This document shows positions 1 through 6,972 of a stretch of 8,735 nt of DNA, piece after piece (position 1 is the first letter of the stretch; each line of letters begins with the position of its first letter). The position numbers were made by a program, and so were the translations under genes. Location: NCBI GenBank assembly GCA_947624635.1, contig CANQLF010000028.1:1-8735 (forward strand). Direction: 5' to 3'. A model generated the notes under the pieces. It did not search any database, was not told the DNA's origin, and worked only from the letters and a program-made list of their open reading frames with translations. Origin of the DNA: an uncultured Bacilli bacterium. GTDB taxonomy: Bacteria; Bacillota_I; Bacilli_A; RF39; UBA660.

Positions 1-1
1 A

Positions 2-223
2 AGTAAATGGCAGAATAAAAAGTTTTATAAAATAAATACATACTATGCAAGTAGTCAAACATGTAGTGTATGTGGAAGTATAAATAAGAAAGTAAAAGAT
101 CTATCTATTAGAGAATGGACATGTGAAAAATGTGGAAGTAGACATGACAGAGATATAAATGCAAGTATAAATATATTAAATGAAGGTATAAGAGAATATA
201 AAATGGAATATTGTTTATGTTAA
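2..223 (+). CDS. tnpB: TnpB-family RNA-guided nuclease of an IS200/IS605-type element, C-terminal end only (partial)
   Basis: This is the last 73 residues of a protein whose start lies outside the window; the frame begins at base 2 and ends at TAA 221-223. It shows a four-cysteine zinc ribbon (CSVC at residues 21-24 of the fragment, CEKC at 41-44). HDRDINASINIL follows, in which the second Asp (codon 152-154) matches the third catalytic Asp of the TnpB RuvC nuclease. In this family TnpB is an RNA-guided DNA endonuclease that cuts at the vacated transposon site and so helps keep the element. The tail after NIL is short, as usual. No TnpA transposase is visible, so the element may be a full IS605-type transposon or a stand-alone IS1341-type TnpB. 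The hairpin-rich stretch directly downstream supports a real element end. The fragment is intact, but the state of the full gene cannot be judged. Confidence 0.93.
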   Translation, partial: SKWQNKKFYKINTYYASSQTCSVCGSINKKVKDLSIREWTCEKCGSRHDRDINASINILNEGIREYKMEYCLC

Positions 224-251
224 ATAAATTTTATAAATAAAAAAATAAGTA

Positions 252-330
252 GGATAGCGACTATCCGAAGTTGGTCTATGGAGAATCAATAGATTCTATG
301 AAGTAGAAAAATCCTACCGTGAGGTAGGAT
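252..330 (+). ncRNA. Probable omega-RNA scaffold / right end of the TnpB element
   Basis: Three hairpins follow the tnpB stop codon. The first is GGATAG (252-257) with CTATCC (261-266) and a 3-base loop. The second is AGAATC (282-287) with GATTCT (292-297) and an AATA loop, plus a possible outer helix 276-279/303-306. The third is a perfect 8-bp stem, ATCCTACC (311-318) with GGTAGGAT (323-330), closed by GTGA. The order (small hairpin, longer imperfect hairpin, strong terminal hairpin) is typical of the right ends of IS605-family elements. In TnpB systems the guide RNA covers the 3' end of tnpB and this right end, with the guide taken from flanking DNA. The RNA probably begins inside the tnpB ORF and the element probably ends a few bases after 330. 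Neither boundary can be fixed here. Confidence 0.6.
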
Positions 331-331
331 A

Positions 332-369
332 GGATATTATTTATTTTTCATAAAAAATAAATTTTATCC
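332..369. repeat. Long AT-rich inverted repeat after the TnpB element end
   Basis: GGATA (332-336) pairs with TATCC (365-369). Inside it, a perfect 10-bp stem, ATTTATTTTT (339-348) with AAAAATAAAT (353-362), encloses a CATA loop; TT faces TT between the two helices. The arms are T-rich and A-rich, so the structure could act as a weak terminator in either direction between tnpB and the helicase gene, or be part of the element end. The rest of the gene-free stretch 370-475 is plain AT-rich DNA in which I see nothing else. Confidence 0.5.
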
Positions 370-475
370 ATTTGTTCTAGGATCTATATATAAATTTTTA
401 CTAATTATTTTATATAAAATTATAAAAAAATTAAAATTGAAATAAAAATATCATTAAATTTTAAAAATTAGTAAT

Positions 476-504
476 TTGAACTAATCATCAAAACATTATA
501 TTAT
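476..504 (+). promoter_or_regulatory. Putative sigma-A-type promoter of the helicase gene
   Basis: TTGAAC (476-481) and TATTAT (499-504) are separated by exactly 17 bases and match the -35 and -10 consensus at 4/6 and 5/6 positions. Transcription would begin near base 511, giving a very short leader with GGTGA (512-516) as the ribosome binding site 6 bases before the ATG at 523. In DNA this AT-rich a -10 match can be chance, but the spacing and position both fit. Confidence 0.5.
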
Positions 505-522
505 AGATTTTGGTGATTTTTT

Positions 523-2055
523 ATGTACAATAAAGTTTGTGGATATACTTTGGATAATGAACAAATGAAAATAGTTTTAGATGAATCAAAATATATAATA
601 GTAGTAGCTGGTGCAGGTAGTGGTAAAACGCTAACTATTTTAGGTAAAATAAATTATTTGATTAATCATAAAAAAATAAAAAATGATGAAATACTATGTA
701 TATCATTTACTAAAAAATCAAGCGATAATCTAAAATATAAAATACAAAAAGAATTCAATATAGATATACCTGTATATACATTCCATAAACTAGCTTTAGA
801 AATATTAAAAGAAAATAATATAGAATTTGAAATAACTCAAAGTGATATGTTAGATAATATTATTCATGAATTTATTTACATAACAGTATCTAATAATGAA
901 AAATATATGAAGCTTATATTAAAATATTTTAATGTTAAATATAAAAATAAAAACCAATACCTAAAATATTTAGATAATAATTATTCAAAAATTTTACTAT
1001 TTGAAAGATTAATATCTACATTCTTACATTACTTTAAATGTAATGGATATATATTAGAAGATTTTAATAAAATAATTAAACGTTCTAGAAAAAATATACT
1101 AAGATATTTCAAAGAAAAAATACTTCTTACAATAAGTCTTAATATTTATTTAATATATGAAAAATATTTAGAAGAAAATAAAGAGATAGACTTTGATGAT
1201 ATGATAATAATGGCAAGTGATATAGTATGTAAAAATGGATTAAAAAACAAATACAAATATATAATAATAGATGAATATCAAGATACATCATATATTAGAT
1301 TTAAATTAATAGAAAATATAATAAATAAAACTAATGCATCATTAATGGTAGTAGGTGATGATTTTCAATCTATTTATAGTTTTACTGGTTGTGATTTATC
1401 ATTATTTTTAAATTTTAAAAAATATTTTAAAACTGCCAAAATAATGAAAATACAAAATACTTATAGAAACAGTAATGAACTAATTAATATTGCAGGTAAT
1501 TTTATAATGAGAAATAATAATCAAATTAAAAAGAATTTAAAATCTAATAAACATTTAGAATATCCTATAAGACTAGTTTATTATAAAAATATAAAAGATA
1601 TATTTAAAAAACTTATATTAAAAATATATGAAGACAATAAAGATAAAAAAATATTAGTACTAGGTAGAAATAATAATGATATTAATATGGTAATAGATAA
1701 TAAATATTTTAAATTAAAAAATAATAATTTAATATATAAGGAAAATGAAAATATAAAAATAGAATATTTAACTATACATAAATCTAAAGGATTAGAAAGT
1801 GATAATGTAATAATGATTAATTTAGAAGATAATTATTTATCTTTGCCTAATAAAATAAAAGAAAATAAAATATTAAAATATGTTACTCTAAATTATGAAA
1901 AATTTAAATTTGCAGAAGAGAGAAGATTATTCTATGTAGGACTTACTAGAACTAAAAATTATGTATATTTACTTATTCCATATAAAAACGAATCAATTTT
2001 TGTAAATGAAATAAAAAAATTTTATAAAAATAAAATAAAAGTAGAAAACATATAA
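523..2055 (+). CDS. Compact UvrD/HelIV-like superfamily 1 DNA helicase
   Basis: A 510-residue ATP-dependent DNA translocase/helicase with the SF1A motif set in order. There is a Q-motif-like NEQ (12-14), Walker A GAGSGKT (30-36), motif Ia around SFTKK (61-65), motif Ib TFHKLA (86-91) and motif II IIIDEYQD (247-254). Motif III region is VVGDDFQSIYSFTG (276-289), motif IV NTYRNSNEL (312-320), motif V TIHKSKGLE (417-425) and motif VI EERRLFYVGLTRTK (465-478). The DFDDMI stretch (223-228), GDDFQSIYSFTG and the motif V-VI spacing resemble E. coli helicase IV more than PcrA. The protein is shorter than UvrD/PcrA or HelIV (about 650-730 residues), with a reduced 2B-type insert and no extra N-terminal domain. 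Its cellular role is unknown: repair, recombination or defence are all possible, and no partner nuclease gene is adjacent. It lies 42 bases upstream of the DUF421 gene and may be read with it. The ATG follows GGTGA at a 6-base spacing. Confidence 0.9.
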   Translation: MYNKVCGYTLDNEQMKIVLDESKYIIVVAGAGSGKTLTILGKINYLINHKKIKNDEILCISFTKKSSDNLKYKIQKEFNIDIPVYTFHKLALEILKENNIEFEITQSDMLDNIIHEFIYITVSNNEKYMKLILKYFNVKYKNKNQYLKYLDNNYSKILLFERLISTFLHYFKCNGYILEDFNKIIKRSRKNILRYFKEKILLTISLNIYLIYEKYLEENKEIDFDDMIIMASDIVCKNGLKNKYKYIIIDEYQDTSYIRFKLIENIINKTNASLMVVGDDFQSIYSFTGCDLSLFLNFKKYFKTAKIMKIQNTYRNSNELINIAGNFIMRNNNQIKKNLKSNKHLEYPIRLVYYKNIKDIFKKLILKIYEDNKDKKILVLGRNNNDINMVIDNKYFKLKNNNLIYKENENIKIEYLTIHKSKGLESDNVIMINLEDNYLSLPNKIKENKILKYVTLNYEKFKFAEERRLFYVGLTRTKNYVYLLIPYKNESIFVNEIKKFYKNKIKVENI

Positions 2056-2086
2056 TAAAATTTAAAATATAATACATAATAATTAT

Positions 2087-2092
2087 AGGTGA
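2087..2092 (+). promoter_or_regulatory. Ribosome binding site that fixes the DUF421 start
   Basis: AGGTGA lies 5 bases before the ATG at 2098. The in-frame GTG at 2089 is inside this site and so cannot be the start. A perfect TATAAT sits at 2068-2073 but has no convincing -35, so an own promoter is possible but weakly supported. Confidence 0.6.
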
Positions 2093-2097
2093 TTATT

Positions 2098-2823
2098 ATG
2101 TTTTTAAATACAGATTGGGTACAGGTGGGAGATACAGTATTACGTGCGATACTATCTTTAGTAACATTATTTTTAATAACAAAACTACTAGGTAAAAAAC
2201 AAGTTTCACAACTAAGTTTATTTGATTATGTAATAGGTATATCGATAGGTAACTTTGCTGCTGAAATGACTATAAATGTAGAAAGTCAATATATGAATGG
2301 AATAGTTGCAGTTATAGTATTTGGACTTGTTGCTTACTTAATATCTATATGGACTATGAAAAGTATAAAGGTGAGAAGATTTTTTATGGGAGTTCCAACT
2401 CCATTGATACAAAATGGGAAACTACTTCAAAAAAATCTTCACAAAGTAAAATTTGATATAAATGATTTATTAGAAGAATGTAGAAGTAATGGATACTTTG
2501 ATATAAGTGAAATAGAATATGCAATAATGGAAGCAAATGGAACATTAAGTATACTACCTAAAGGAGAATATAAACCACTTACAGTACAAGATATGAATTT
2601 AAAAGCACAAAAACAAGGTTTATGTTCAAACGTAATAATAGATGGAAATATTATGAGTAATAATTTAGAAAATGTACATAAAACAGAAAAATGGCTTATG
2701 AAAGAACTAAAAATAAGAGGTAGAGAATTAAAAGATATTTTACTTGCAACAATAGATGTAAATGAAAAACTTACTTTATATGAAAGAAATAATAATGAAA
2801 AAGCATTTGACGTATTAGAATAG
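2098..2823 (+). CDS. YetF-like DUF421 membrane protein
   Basis: A 241-residue protein with the usual DUF421/YetF layout. A membrane-embedded N-terminal third has hydrophobic segments at about 12-31, 42-56 and 67-88. A soluble domain from about 95 follows, containing GVPTPLIQNGKLL (98-110), FDINDLLEECR (119-129) and a FDISEIEYAIMEANGTLSIL stretch (134-153). The segment KLLGKKQVSQLSLFDYVIGI (29-48) is a strong family match. The length is normal for the family and the protein appears complete. YetF-type proteins are inner-membrane proteins whose molecular activity is not established; relatives in Bacillus are linked to the spore membrane. Nothing here shows what this one does. The gene follows the helicase gene by 42 bases, possibly in one transcript, and ends at a terminator. 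The ATG at 2098 is chosen over an upstream GTG because AGGTGA precedes it at 5 bases. Confidence 0.92.
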   Translation: MFLNTDWVQVGDTVLRAILSLVTLFLITKLLGKKQVSQLSLFDYVIGISIGNFAAEMTINVESQYMNGIVAVIVFGLVAYLISIWTMKSIKVRRFFMGVPTPLIQNGKLLQKNLHKVKFDINDLLEECRSNGYFDISEIEYAIMEANGTLSILPKGEYKPLTVQDMNLKAQKQGLCSNVIIDGNIMSNNLENVHKTEKWLMKELKIRGRELKDILLATIDVNEKLTLYERNNNEKAFDVLE

Positions 2824-2851
2824 TTTATTAACTATTCTTTTATTATAATTT
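2817..2851 (+). terminator. Rho-independent terminator after the DUF421 gene
   Basis: AGAATAGTT (2817-2825) pairs perfectly with AACTATTCT (2830-2838) around a TATT loop, and a T-rich run follows (TTTATTATAATTTAT). The stem includes the TAG stop codon (2821-2823). The hairpin is A/T-rich but 9 bp long and well placed. Confidence 0.65.
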
Positions 2852-2852
2852 A

Positions 2853-2881
2853 TTGTTTTTTATTCATTATTTTGATATACT
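2853..2881 (+). promoter_or_regulatory. Putative extended -10 promoter of the pilin-like gene
   Basis: TATACT (2876-2881, 5/6 to the -10 consensus) is preceded by TG one base upstream (TGA at 2873-2875), giving an extended -10. TTGTTT (2853-2858) lies 17 bases upstream as a partial -35. Transcription would begin near 2888, about 27 bases before the ATG and just after the preceding terminator. Confidence 0.55.
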
Positions 2882-2902
2882 ATTTTCGTAATAAAAACTT
2901 AT

Positions 2903-2907
2903 GGAGG
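2903..2907 (+). promoter_or_regulatory. Ribosome binding site that fixes the pilin-like start
   Basis: GGAGG ends one base before an ATG at 2909, which is too close to be used, but 7 bases before the in-frame ATG at 2915. The second ATG is therefore the likely start. Confidence 0.75.
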
Positions 2908-2914
2908 TATGAAA

Positions 2915-4021
2915 ATGTTAAGAGATTTATTTGATCAAAAACCATATTTAAAAAGATTAATTCTAATAATTTTATTAATTATAGTAGGAATAATAATTAT
3001 TTCTTTTGTTGTACCTTTATTTATTGGAGAAAATTTAACATATGAAAAATTAGAACAAAAAATTAAAAGTGCGGCTGTAACGTATTATGAAGAAAATGAA
3101 AATCAACTACCGGAAAATGGAAATTCTACAATTTTGTCTTATGAAACTTTAGAAGAAAATAAATTATTAAAACCTATAGAAAAATATTTAAAAAAAGGCG
3201 TTACTTGTAATGCACAAGTAACTGTTAAAAATGTAAATGGAACATATTCTTATACTCCTTATTTAGATTGTGGAAAAGATTATACAACAAAAGAGTTTTA
3301 CAAAAAAATATTAGAAGATAATGAAGTTGTAACTATTAAAGATGGATTATACATAATTGGAGATAAACATGTATTTAGAGGAGAACTTATAAATAATTAT
3401 GTCTCATTTGCAGATAATATTTGGAGAATAGTTAAAATAGATAATGATAATACAGTAGAATTAGTTTCCGAAAATAGTTTAGATAGTGTAACTTGGGATG
3501 ATAGATATAATTCTGAAAAAGGATATAATTATGGAAAAAATGATTATAATGTAAGTAGAATTAAAAATGCATTAAATGATTTATATGATAGTGAAGAATT
3601 TATAAGTGAGGATGATAAATCTTTACTAGCTTCTAAACAATACTGTTTAGATGCAAGAGGAAATACTGAAAATTTAAAAACAAATTTAACTTGCAATAAA
3701 TTATCTGAAAATGCTTTTATAGGACTTTTAACAGTAGATGAATATATAAATGCTAGTATAGATGATAAATGTAGTAATACCACTAATTATGAATGTCAAA
3801 ATTATAATTATTTATCTTCGAATGAGAGACTTACAAGTTTCTATACAATAACTCCAACTAATGCAAATACTTATCAAGTATACTATGTTAGAAATTCTGG
3901 AGAAATAAATGTTACAAATTGTTCTAGCATAATGTCATTAAGACCAGTAATATATTTAAGTAGTAGTGCAATATACAATGGTGGTAATGGTAGTGTTGAT
4001 GAACCGTATACTATAAAATAG
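2915..4021 (+). CDS. Membrane-anchored pilin-like extracellular protein with a DUF6273-like C-terminal region
   Basis: A 368-residue protein with a short basic N-terminus (KRL near residue 14) and one strong hydrophobic segment at about 15-37, then an otherwise hydrophilic chain, so it is expected to be outside the cell. Residues 42-125 (TYEKLEQKIKSAAVTYYEEN, then Cys98 and Cys119) resemble the globular part of pseudopilins, with a probable disulfide. The remainder (FADNIWRIVKI at 165-175, ENAFIGLLTVDEYI at 265-278, SLRPVIYLSSSAIY at 341-354 and an end at SVDEPYTIK) resembles the DUF6273-type domain of Bacillota surface proteins. Further cysteines lie at 244, 260, 286, 294 and 336, an odd total of seven. 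No prepilin peptidase site, LPXTG or lipobox is evident. The function is not known; a surface or envelope role is inferred. The family naming is from memory of similar proteins and should be held loosely. It probably shares a transcript with the DUF1540 gene. Confidence 0.75.
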   Translation: MLRDLFDQKPYLKRLILIILLIIVGIIIISFVVPLFIGENLTYEKLEQKIKSAAVTYYEENENQLPENGNSTILSYETLEENKLLKPIEKYLKKGVTCNAQVTVKNVNGTYSYTPYLDCGKDYTTKEFYKKILEDNEVVTIKDGLYIIGDKHVFRGELINNYVSFADNIWRIVKIDNDNTVELVSENSLDSVTWDDRYNSEKGYNYGKNDYNVSRIKNALNDLYDSEEFISEDDKSLLASKQYCLDARGNTENLKTNLTCNKLSENAFIGLLTVDEYINASIDDKCSNTTNYECQNYNYLSSNERLTSFYTITPTNANTYQVYYVRNSGEINVTNCSSIMSLRPVIYLSSSAIYNGGNGSVDEPYTIK

Positions 4022-4067
4022 TATTAATTATTAAATTAAATCCATAATAATAATGGAGGTAATTTAA

Positions 4068-4232
4068 ATGGCAAAAAATCAAAAAATAGGTTGTGATGTT
4101 GAATCTTGCAAACATTGTAATTGTGATGATCATGAATGTTTATTAAAAGAAATAAAAGTTTCTAATGATTGTAAGTGTGCAGATTCAAAAAAAGACACAA
4201 TTTGTGATAGTTTTGATAAGAGAGAAGACTAG
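4068..4232 (+). CDS. Small cysteine-rich DUF1540-like protein
   Basis: A 54-residue ORF with eight cysteines (9, 14, 17, 19, 24, 35, 37, 46) and two histidines (16, 22). GGAGG (4055-4059) precedes its ATG by 8 bases, a strong signal for such a short gene. The pattern CDVESC...C...EIKV...TICDSF matches the DUF1540 family: short Bacillota proteins of unknown function with a conserved Cys framework that could bind a metal. It is acidic and has no signal or membrane segment, so it is probably cytoplasmic. It starts 46 bases after the pilin-like gene with no evident terminator or good promoter between them, so co-transcription is likely. A terminator overlaps its 3' end. Reading frame, ribosome binding site and Cys spacing together make this a real gene. 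Confidence 0.88.
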   Translation: MAKNQKIGCDVESCKHCNCDDHECLLKEIKVSNDCKCADSKKDTICDSFDKRED

Positions 4233-4245
4233 TTCTTCTTTTTTT
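4221..4245 (+). terminator. Rho-independent terminator after the DUF1540 gene
   Basis: AGAAGA (4223-4228) pairs with TCTTCT (4234-4239) around a CTAGT loop, extended outward by G-T and A-T pairs, and runs directly into a T7 tract (4239-4245). The stem spans the last codons and the TAG stop. The hairpin itself is weak, but the T tract is good. Confidence 0.6.
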
Positions 4246-4264
4246 GTCGTTTTATTTAGTCTTA

Positions 4265-4299
4265 TATAAATTCTAAAAAACTTCTAATGTTAGTATATT
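4265..4299 (+). promoter_or_regulatory. Candidate -10 boxes upstream of the P-type ATPase gene
   Basis: The 86-base gap after the DUF1540 stop must hold the ATPase promoter if the preceding terminator works. TATAAA (4265-4270) and TATATT (4294-4299) are the best -10 candidates. The second has only TTCTAA (4271-4276) at the right distance as a poor -35. I cannot choose between them. Confidence 0.3.
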
Positions 4300-4318
4300 T
4301 AACTATAGGAGGATAACT

Positions 4319-6970
4319 ATGTGGAACATATTAAATAAAAGTAATACCAAAACAGGACTAAAAGAAGAAGAAGTAATAGAATCTATAAAAAAATACGGAG
4401 ATAATAAAATATCTTCCACAAAAAAAGAGGGGTTTTTAAGGTTATTCATAGAAACATTAGGTGATCCGATAATTAAAATACTTATTATCGCACTTGCTAT
4501 TAAAACTATTTTTCTATTTAAAGACTTTGATTGGTTTGAAACTGTAGGTATAGTAATAGCTATATTTGTTGCTTCATTTATTTCTTCAATATCAGAATAT
4601 GGAAGTGAAAAGGCTTTTGAAAGATTACAAGAAGAATCAGCTAAAATTAATTCAAGAGTAAGAAGAGATGGACAAGTTAAAGAAGTAAATATAGAAAAAA
4701 TAGTTTGTGGCGATATAGTAATGTTATCTAGTGGAGATAAAGTTCCTGCTGATGGAATACTAATTAAAGGAAATGTAAGTATAGATGAATCAAGTATAAA
4801 TGGAGAGGCAAAAGAAGCATATAAAGAACCTATAAATATAGTAAGTAAAAAAATAAATAGTAATAATGAAATATATAGAGGAACTGTAGTTTATTCTGGT
4901 GAAGGAGAAATGATAGTAACAAAAGTAGGAGATAAAACTTTCTATGGTAAACTTGCTAAAGAAATACAAGAAAAGCAACCAGAAAGCCCACTTAAACTAA
5001 GACTTAGAAAACTAGCAGGTATAATAAGTAAAATAGGTTATGTAGCAGCAATACTAGTATCAATATCATATCTATTTTCAGTTATATTTATAAATAACGG
5101 ATTTAATATGACTAAAATAATTGATACAGTAACTAATTATCCACTTATATTTGGACATGTATTGCATGCACTAACTTTATCGGTAACAATAATAGTTGTG
5201 GCAGTCCCAGAAGGATTACCTATGATGATAACTTTAGTGTTATCATCAAATATGAAAAGAATGTTAAAAAATAATGTATTAGTAAGAAAATTAGTTGGAA
5301 TTGAAACTGCTGGTAGTATAAATATATTATTTACAGATAAAACAGGAACATTAACTAAAGGTAAGTTAGAAGTAACTTCCATTTTAACAGGAGATTATAA
5401 AGAATATTATAGTGAATTAGAATTAGCTAATAATAGAAATTTACATCAGTTAATAAAACTATCTTGTATATATAATAATGCAAGTAACTATGATGAAAAA
5501 AGAGAAAAAATAATAGGTGGAAATATAACAGATAGGGCACTTTTATCTTTTATTAAAACAGATCCTGAGATGAATATAAAAAAGATAAAATCTATTCCAT
5601 TTGATAGTAAAACTAAATATTCACTTACAACAGTAAGATATATGGGTAAGAATATGAATCTAATAAAAGGAGCACCTGAAAAGATACTACCTTATTGTAC
5701 AAGCTATTATGATGAAAAAGGAAATAGTAGTATACTTTATTCAAAAAGAAAATTAAAAGAAAGAGTTGAAGCAGTAACTAAAAGAGGAATAAGAGTACTT
5801 GCTCTTGCAACAAGTACTAGTGAGGTAAATCCCTTTAACAATCTATGTTTGGTTGGATTAGTATTTATAAAAGATGAAGTAAGAAATGAAGCAATCGATG
5901 GAATTAATCTAGTTAAAAACGCACATATTCAAACTGTAATGATAACGGGTGATAATAAAGATACAGCTGTTTCTATCGCAAAAGAAGTTGGGTTATTAAC
6001 ATCAGCTAAAGATGTAGTCTTAACAAGCAAAGAATTACAGGAATTATCAGATGAAAAAGTTAAAGAAATTATACCTAATTTAAGAGTAGTCGCAAGAAGT
6101 CTTCCACAAGATAAAAGTAGATTAGTAAGACTTAGTCAAGAACTTGGACTTGTTGTAGGTATGACAGGTGATGGAGTAAATGATGCACCTGCACTTAAAA
6201 AAGCAGATGTAGGTTTCGCAATGGGTAGTGGTACAGAAGTAAGTAAAGAAGCAAGTGATATAGTAATACTAGATGACAACTTCATTTCTATATCAAAAGC
6301 AATTCTATATGGTAGAACTATATTTAAAAGCATAAGAAAATTTATAATATTTCAAATAACAGTAAATATATGTGCAATTATACTTTCTATAATAGGACCA
6401 TTTATAGGGGTCGCAACACCTGTAACAGTTATACAAATGTTGTGGATAAATATGGTGATGGATACACTTGCTGGACTTGCTTTCTCTTTTGAACCACCAC
6501 TATTAGAATACATGATGGAAAAACCAAAAAAGAAAGATGAACCAATCATAAATGAATATATGAAAGATGAAATCATATTCACAGGATTTTATTCAGCTTT
6601 CCTTTGTATATTATTTTTAAAATTACCTTTTTTAAATCATTTATTTAGAACTAGTAGCGAGGACATTTATCTTATGACTGCATTTTTTGGACTATTTATA
6701 TTTGTAGGTATATTTAATTGTTTTAATGCAAGAACTCACAGATTAAACTTGTTTTCACATTTATTAGAAAATAAAGTATTCATGATTATAATAGGCATAA
6801 TATTAATTATACAAATTTATTTAATTTATTATGGTGGAACTCTTTTTAGAACTGCAGGATTAACCCTAAAAGAGTTTATATATATGGTAATACTAGCATC
6901 AACTGTAATACCGGTTGATTTCGCACGAAAACTATATTTAAGAAGTAGGGGGATAGTTGGTGGCGTGTAA
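4319..6970 (+). CDS. Calcium-transporting P-type ATPase, PMCA-like (type II)
   Basis: A complete 883-residue cation pump expected to export Ca2+ across the cell membrane at the cost of ATP. Order of parts: cation-ATPase N-terminal region (1-45), M1-M2 (about 50-92), actuator domain with NGEA (161-164), M3-M4 with VPEGLP (296-301), and phosphorylation motif DKTGTLT with Asp340. The nucleotide domain with KGAPEK (450-455), the hinge TGDGVNDAP (616-624) and M5-M10 follow. In M6, WINMVMD places Asn711 and Asp715 where the single Ca2+ site of PMCA-type pumps has them. M5 carries FQITVN rather than the SERCA residues, so one Ca2+ per cycle is likely. The actuator loop reads NGEA where TGES is usual; the catalytic Glu163 is kept. 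AGGAGG (4307-4312) lies 6 bases before the ATG. There is no calmodulin-type tail, as expected in bacteria. Another divalent cation cannot be excluded. Confidence 0.93.
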   Translation: MWNILNKSNTKTGLKEEEVIESIKKYGDNKISSTKKEGFLRLFIETLGDPIIKILIIALAIKTIFLFKDFDWFETVGIVIAIFVASFISSISEYGSEKAFERLQEESAKINSRVRRDGQVKEVNIEKIVCGDIVMLSSGDKVPADGILIKGNVSIDESSINGEAKEAYKEPINIVSKKINSNNEIYRGTVVYSGEGEMIVTKVGDKTFYGKLAKEIQEKQPESPLKLRLRKLAGIISKIGYVAAILVSISYLFSVIFINNGFNMTKIIDTVTNYPLIFGHVLHALTLSVTIIVVAVPEGLPMMITLVLSSNMKRMLKNNVLVRKLVGIETAGSINILFTDKTGTLTKGKLEVTSILTGDYKEYYSELELANNRNLHQLIKLSCIYNNASNYDEKREKIIGGNITDRALLSFIKTDPEMNIKKIKSIPFDSKTKYSLTTVRYMGKNMNLIKGAPEKILPYCTSYYDEKGNSSILYSKRKLKERVEAVTKRGIRVLALATSTSEVNPFNNLCLVGLVFIKDEVRNEAIDGINLVKNAHIQTVMITGDNKDTAVSIAKEVGLLTSAKDVVLTSKELQELSDEKVKEIIPNLRVVARSLPQDKSRLVRLSQELGLVVGMTGDGVNDAPALKKADVGFAMGSGTEVSKEASDIVILDDNFISISKAILYGRTIFKSIRKFIIFQITVNICAIILSIIGPFIGVATPVTVIQMLWINMVMDTLAGLAFSFEPPLLEYMMEKPKKKDEPIINEYMKDEIIFTGFYSAFLCILFLKLPFLNHLFRTSSEDIYLMTAFFGLFIFVGIFNCFNARTHRLNLFSHLLENKVFMIIIGIILIIQIYLIYYGGTLFRTAGLTLKEFIYMVILASTVIPVDFARKLYLRSRGIVGGV

Positions 6971-6972
6971 TA

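Noticed and set aside
2089..2097. GTG start for the DUF421 gene
   Set aside because: The GTG is part of the AGGTGA ribosome binding site for the ATG at 2098.
523..2823. Helicase plus neighbour as a Gabija-type or other two-gene defence system
   Set aside because: No GajA-like ATPase/nuclease is present. The downstream gene is a clear DUF421 membrane protein, and the upstream gene is a transposon TnpB.
3544..3783. 79-codon minus-strand ORF inside the pilin-like gene
   Set aside because: Lies entirely within a well-supported gene on the other strand and has no family resemblance; a shadow frame.
4790..6582. Four minus-strand ORFs of 62-81 codons (4790-4978, 5137-5382, 6136-6333, 6352-6582)
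   Set aside because: All sit inside the calcium ATPase gene opposite conserved motifs. Their sequences are the low-complexity complement of that gene.
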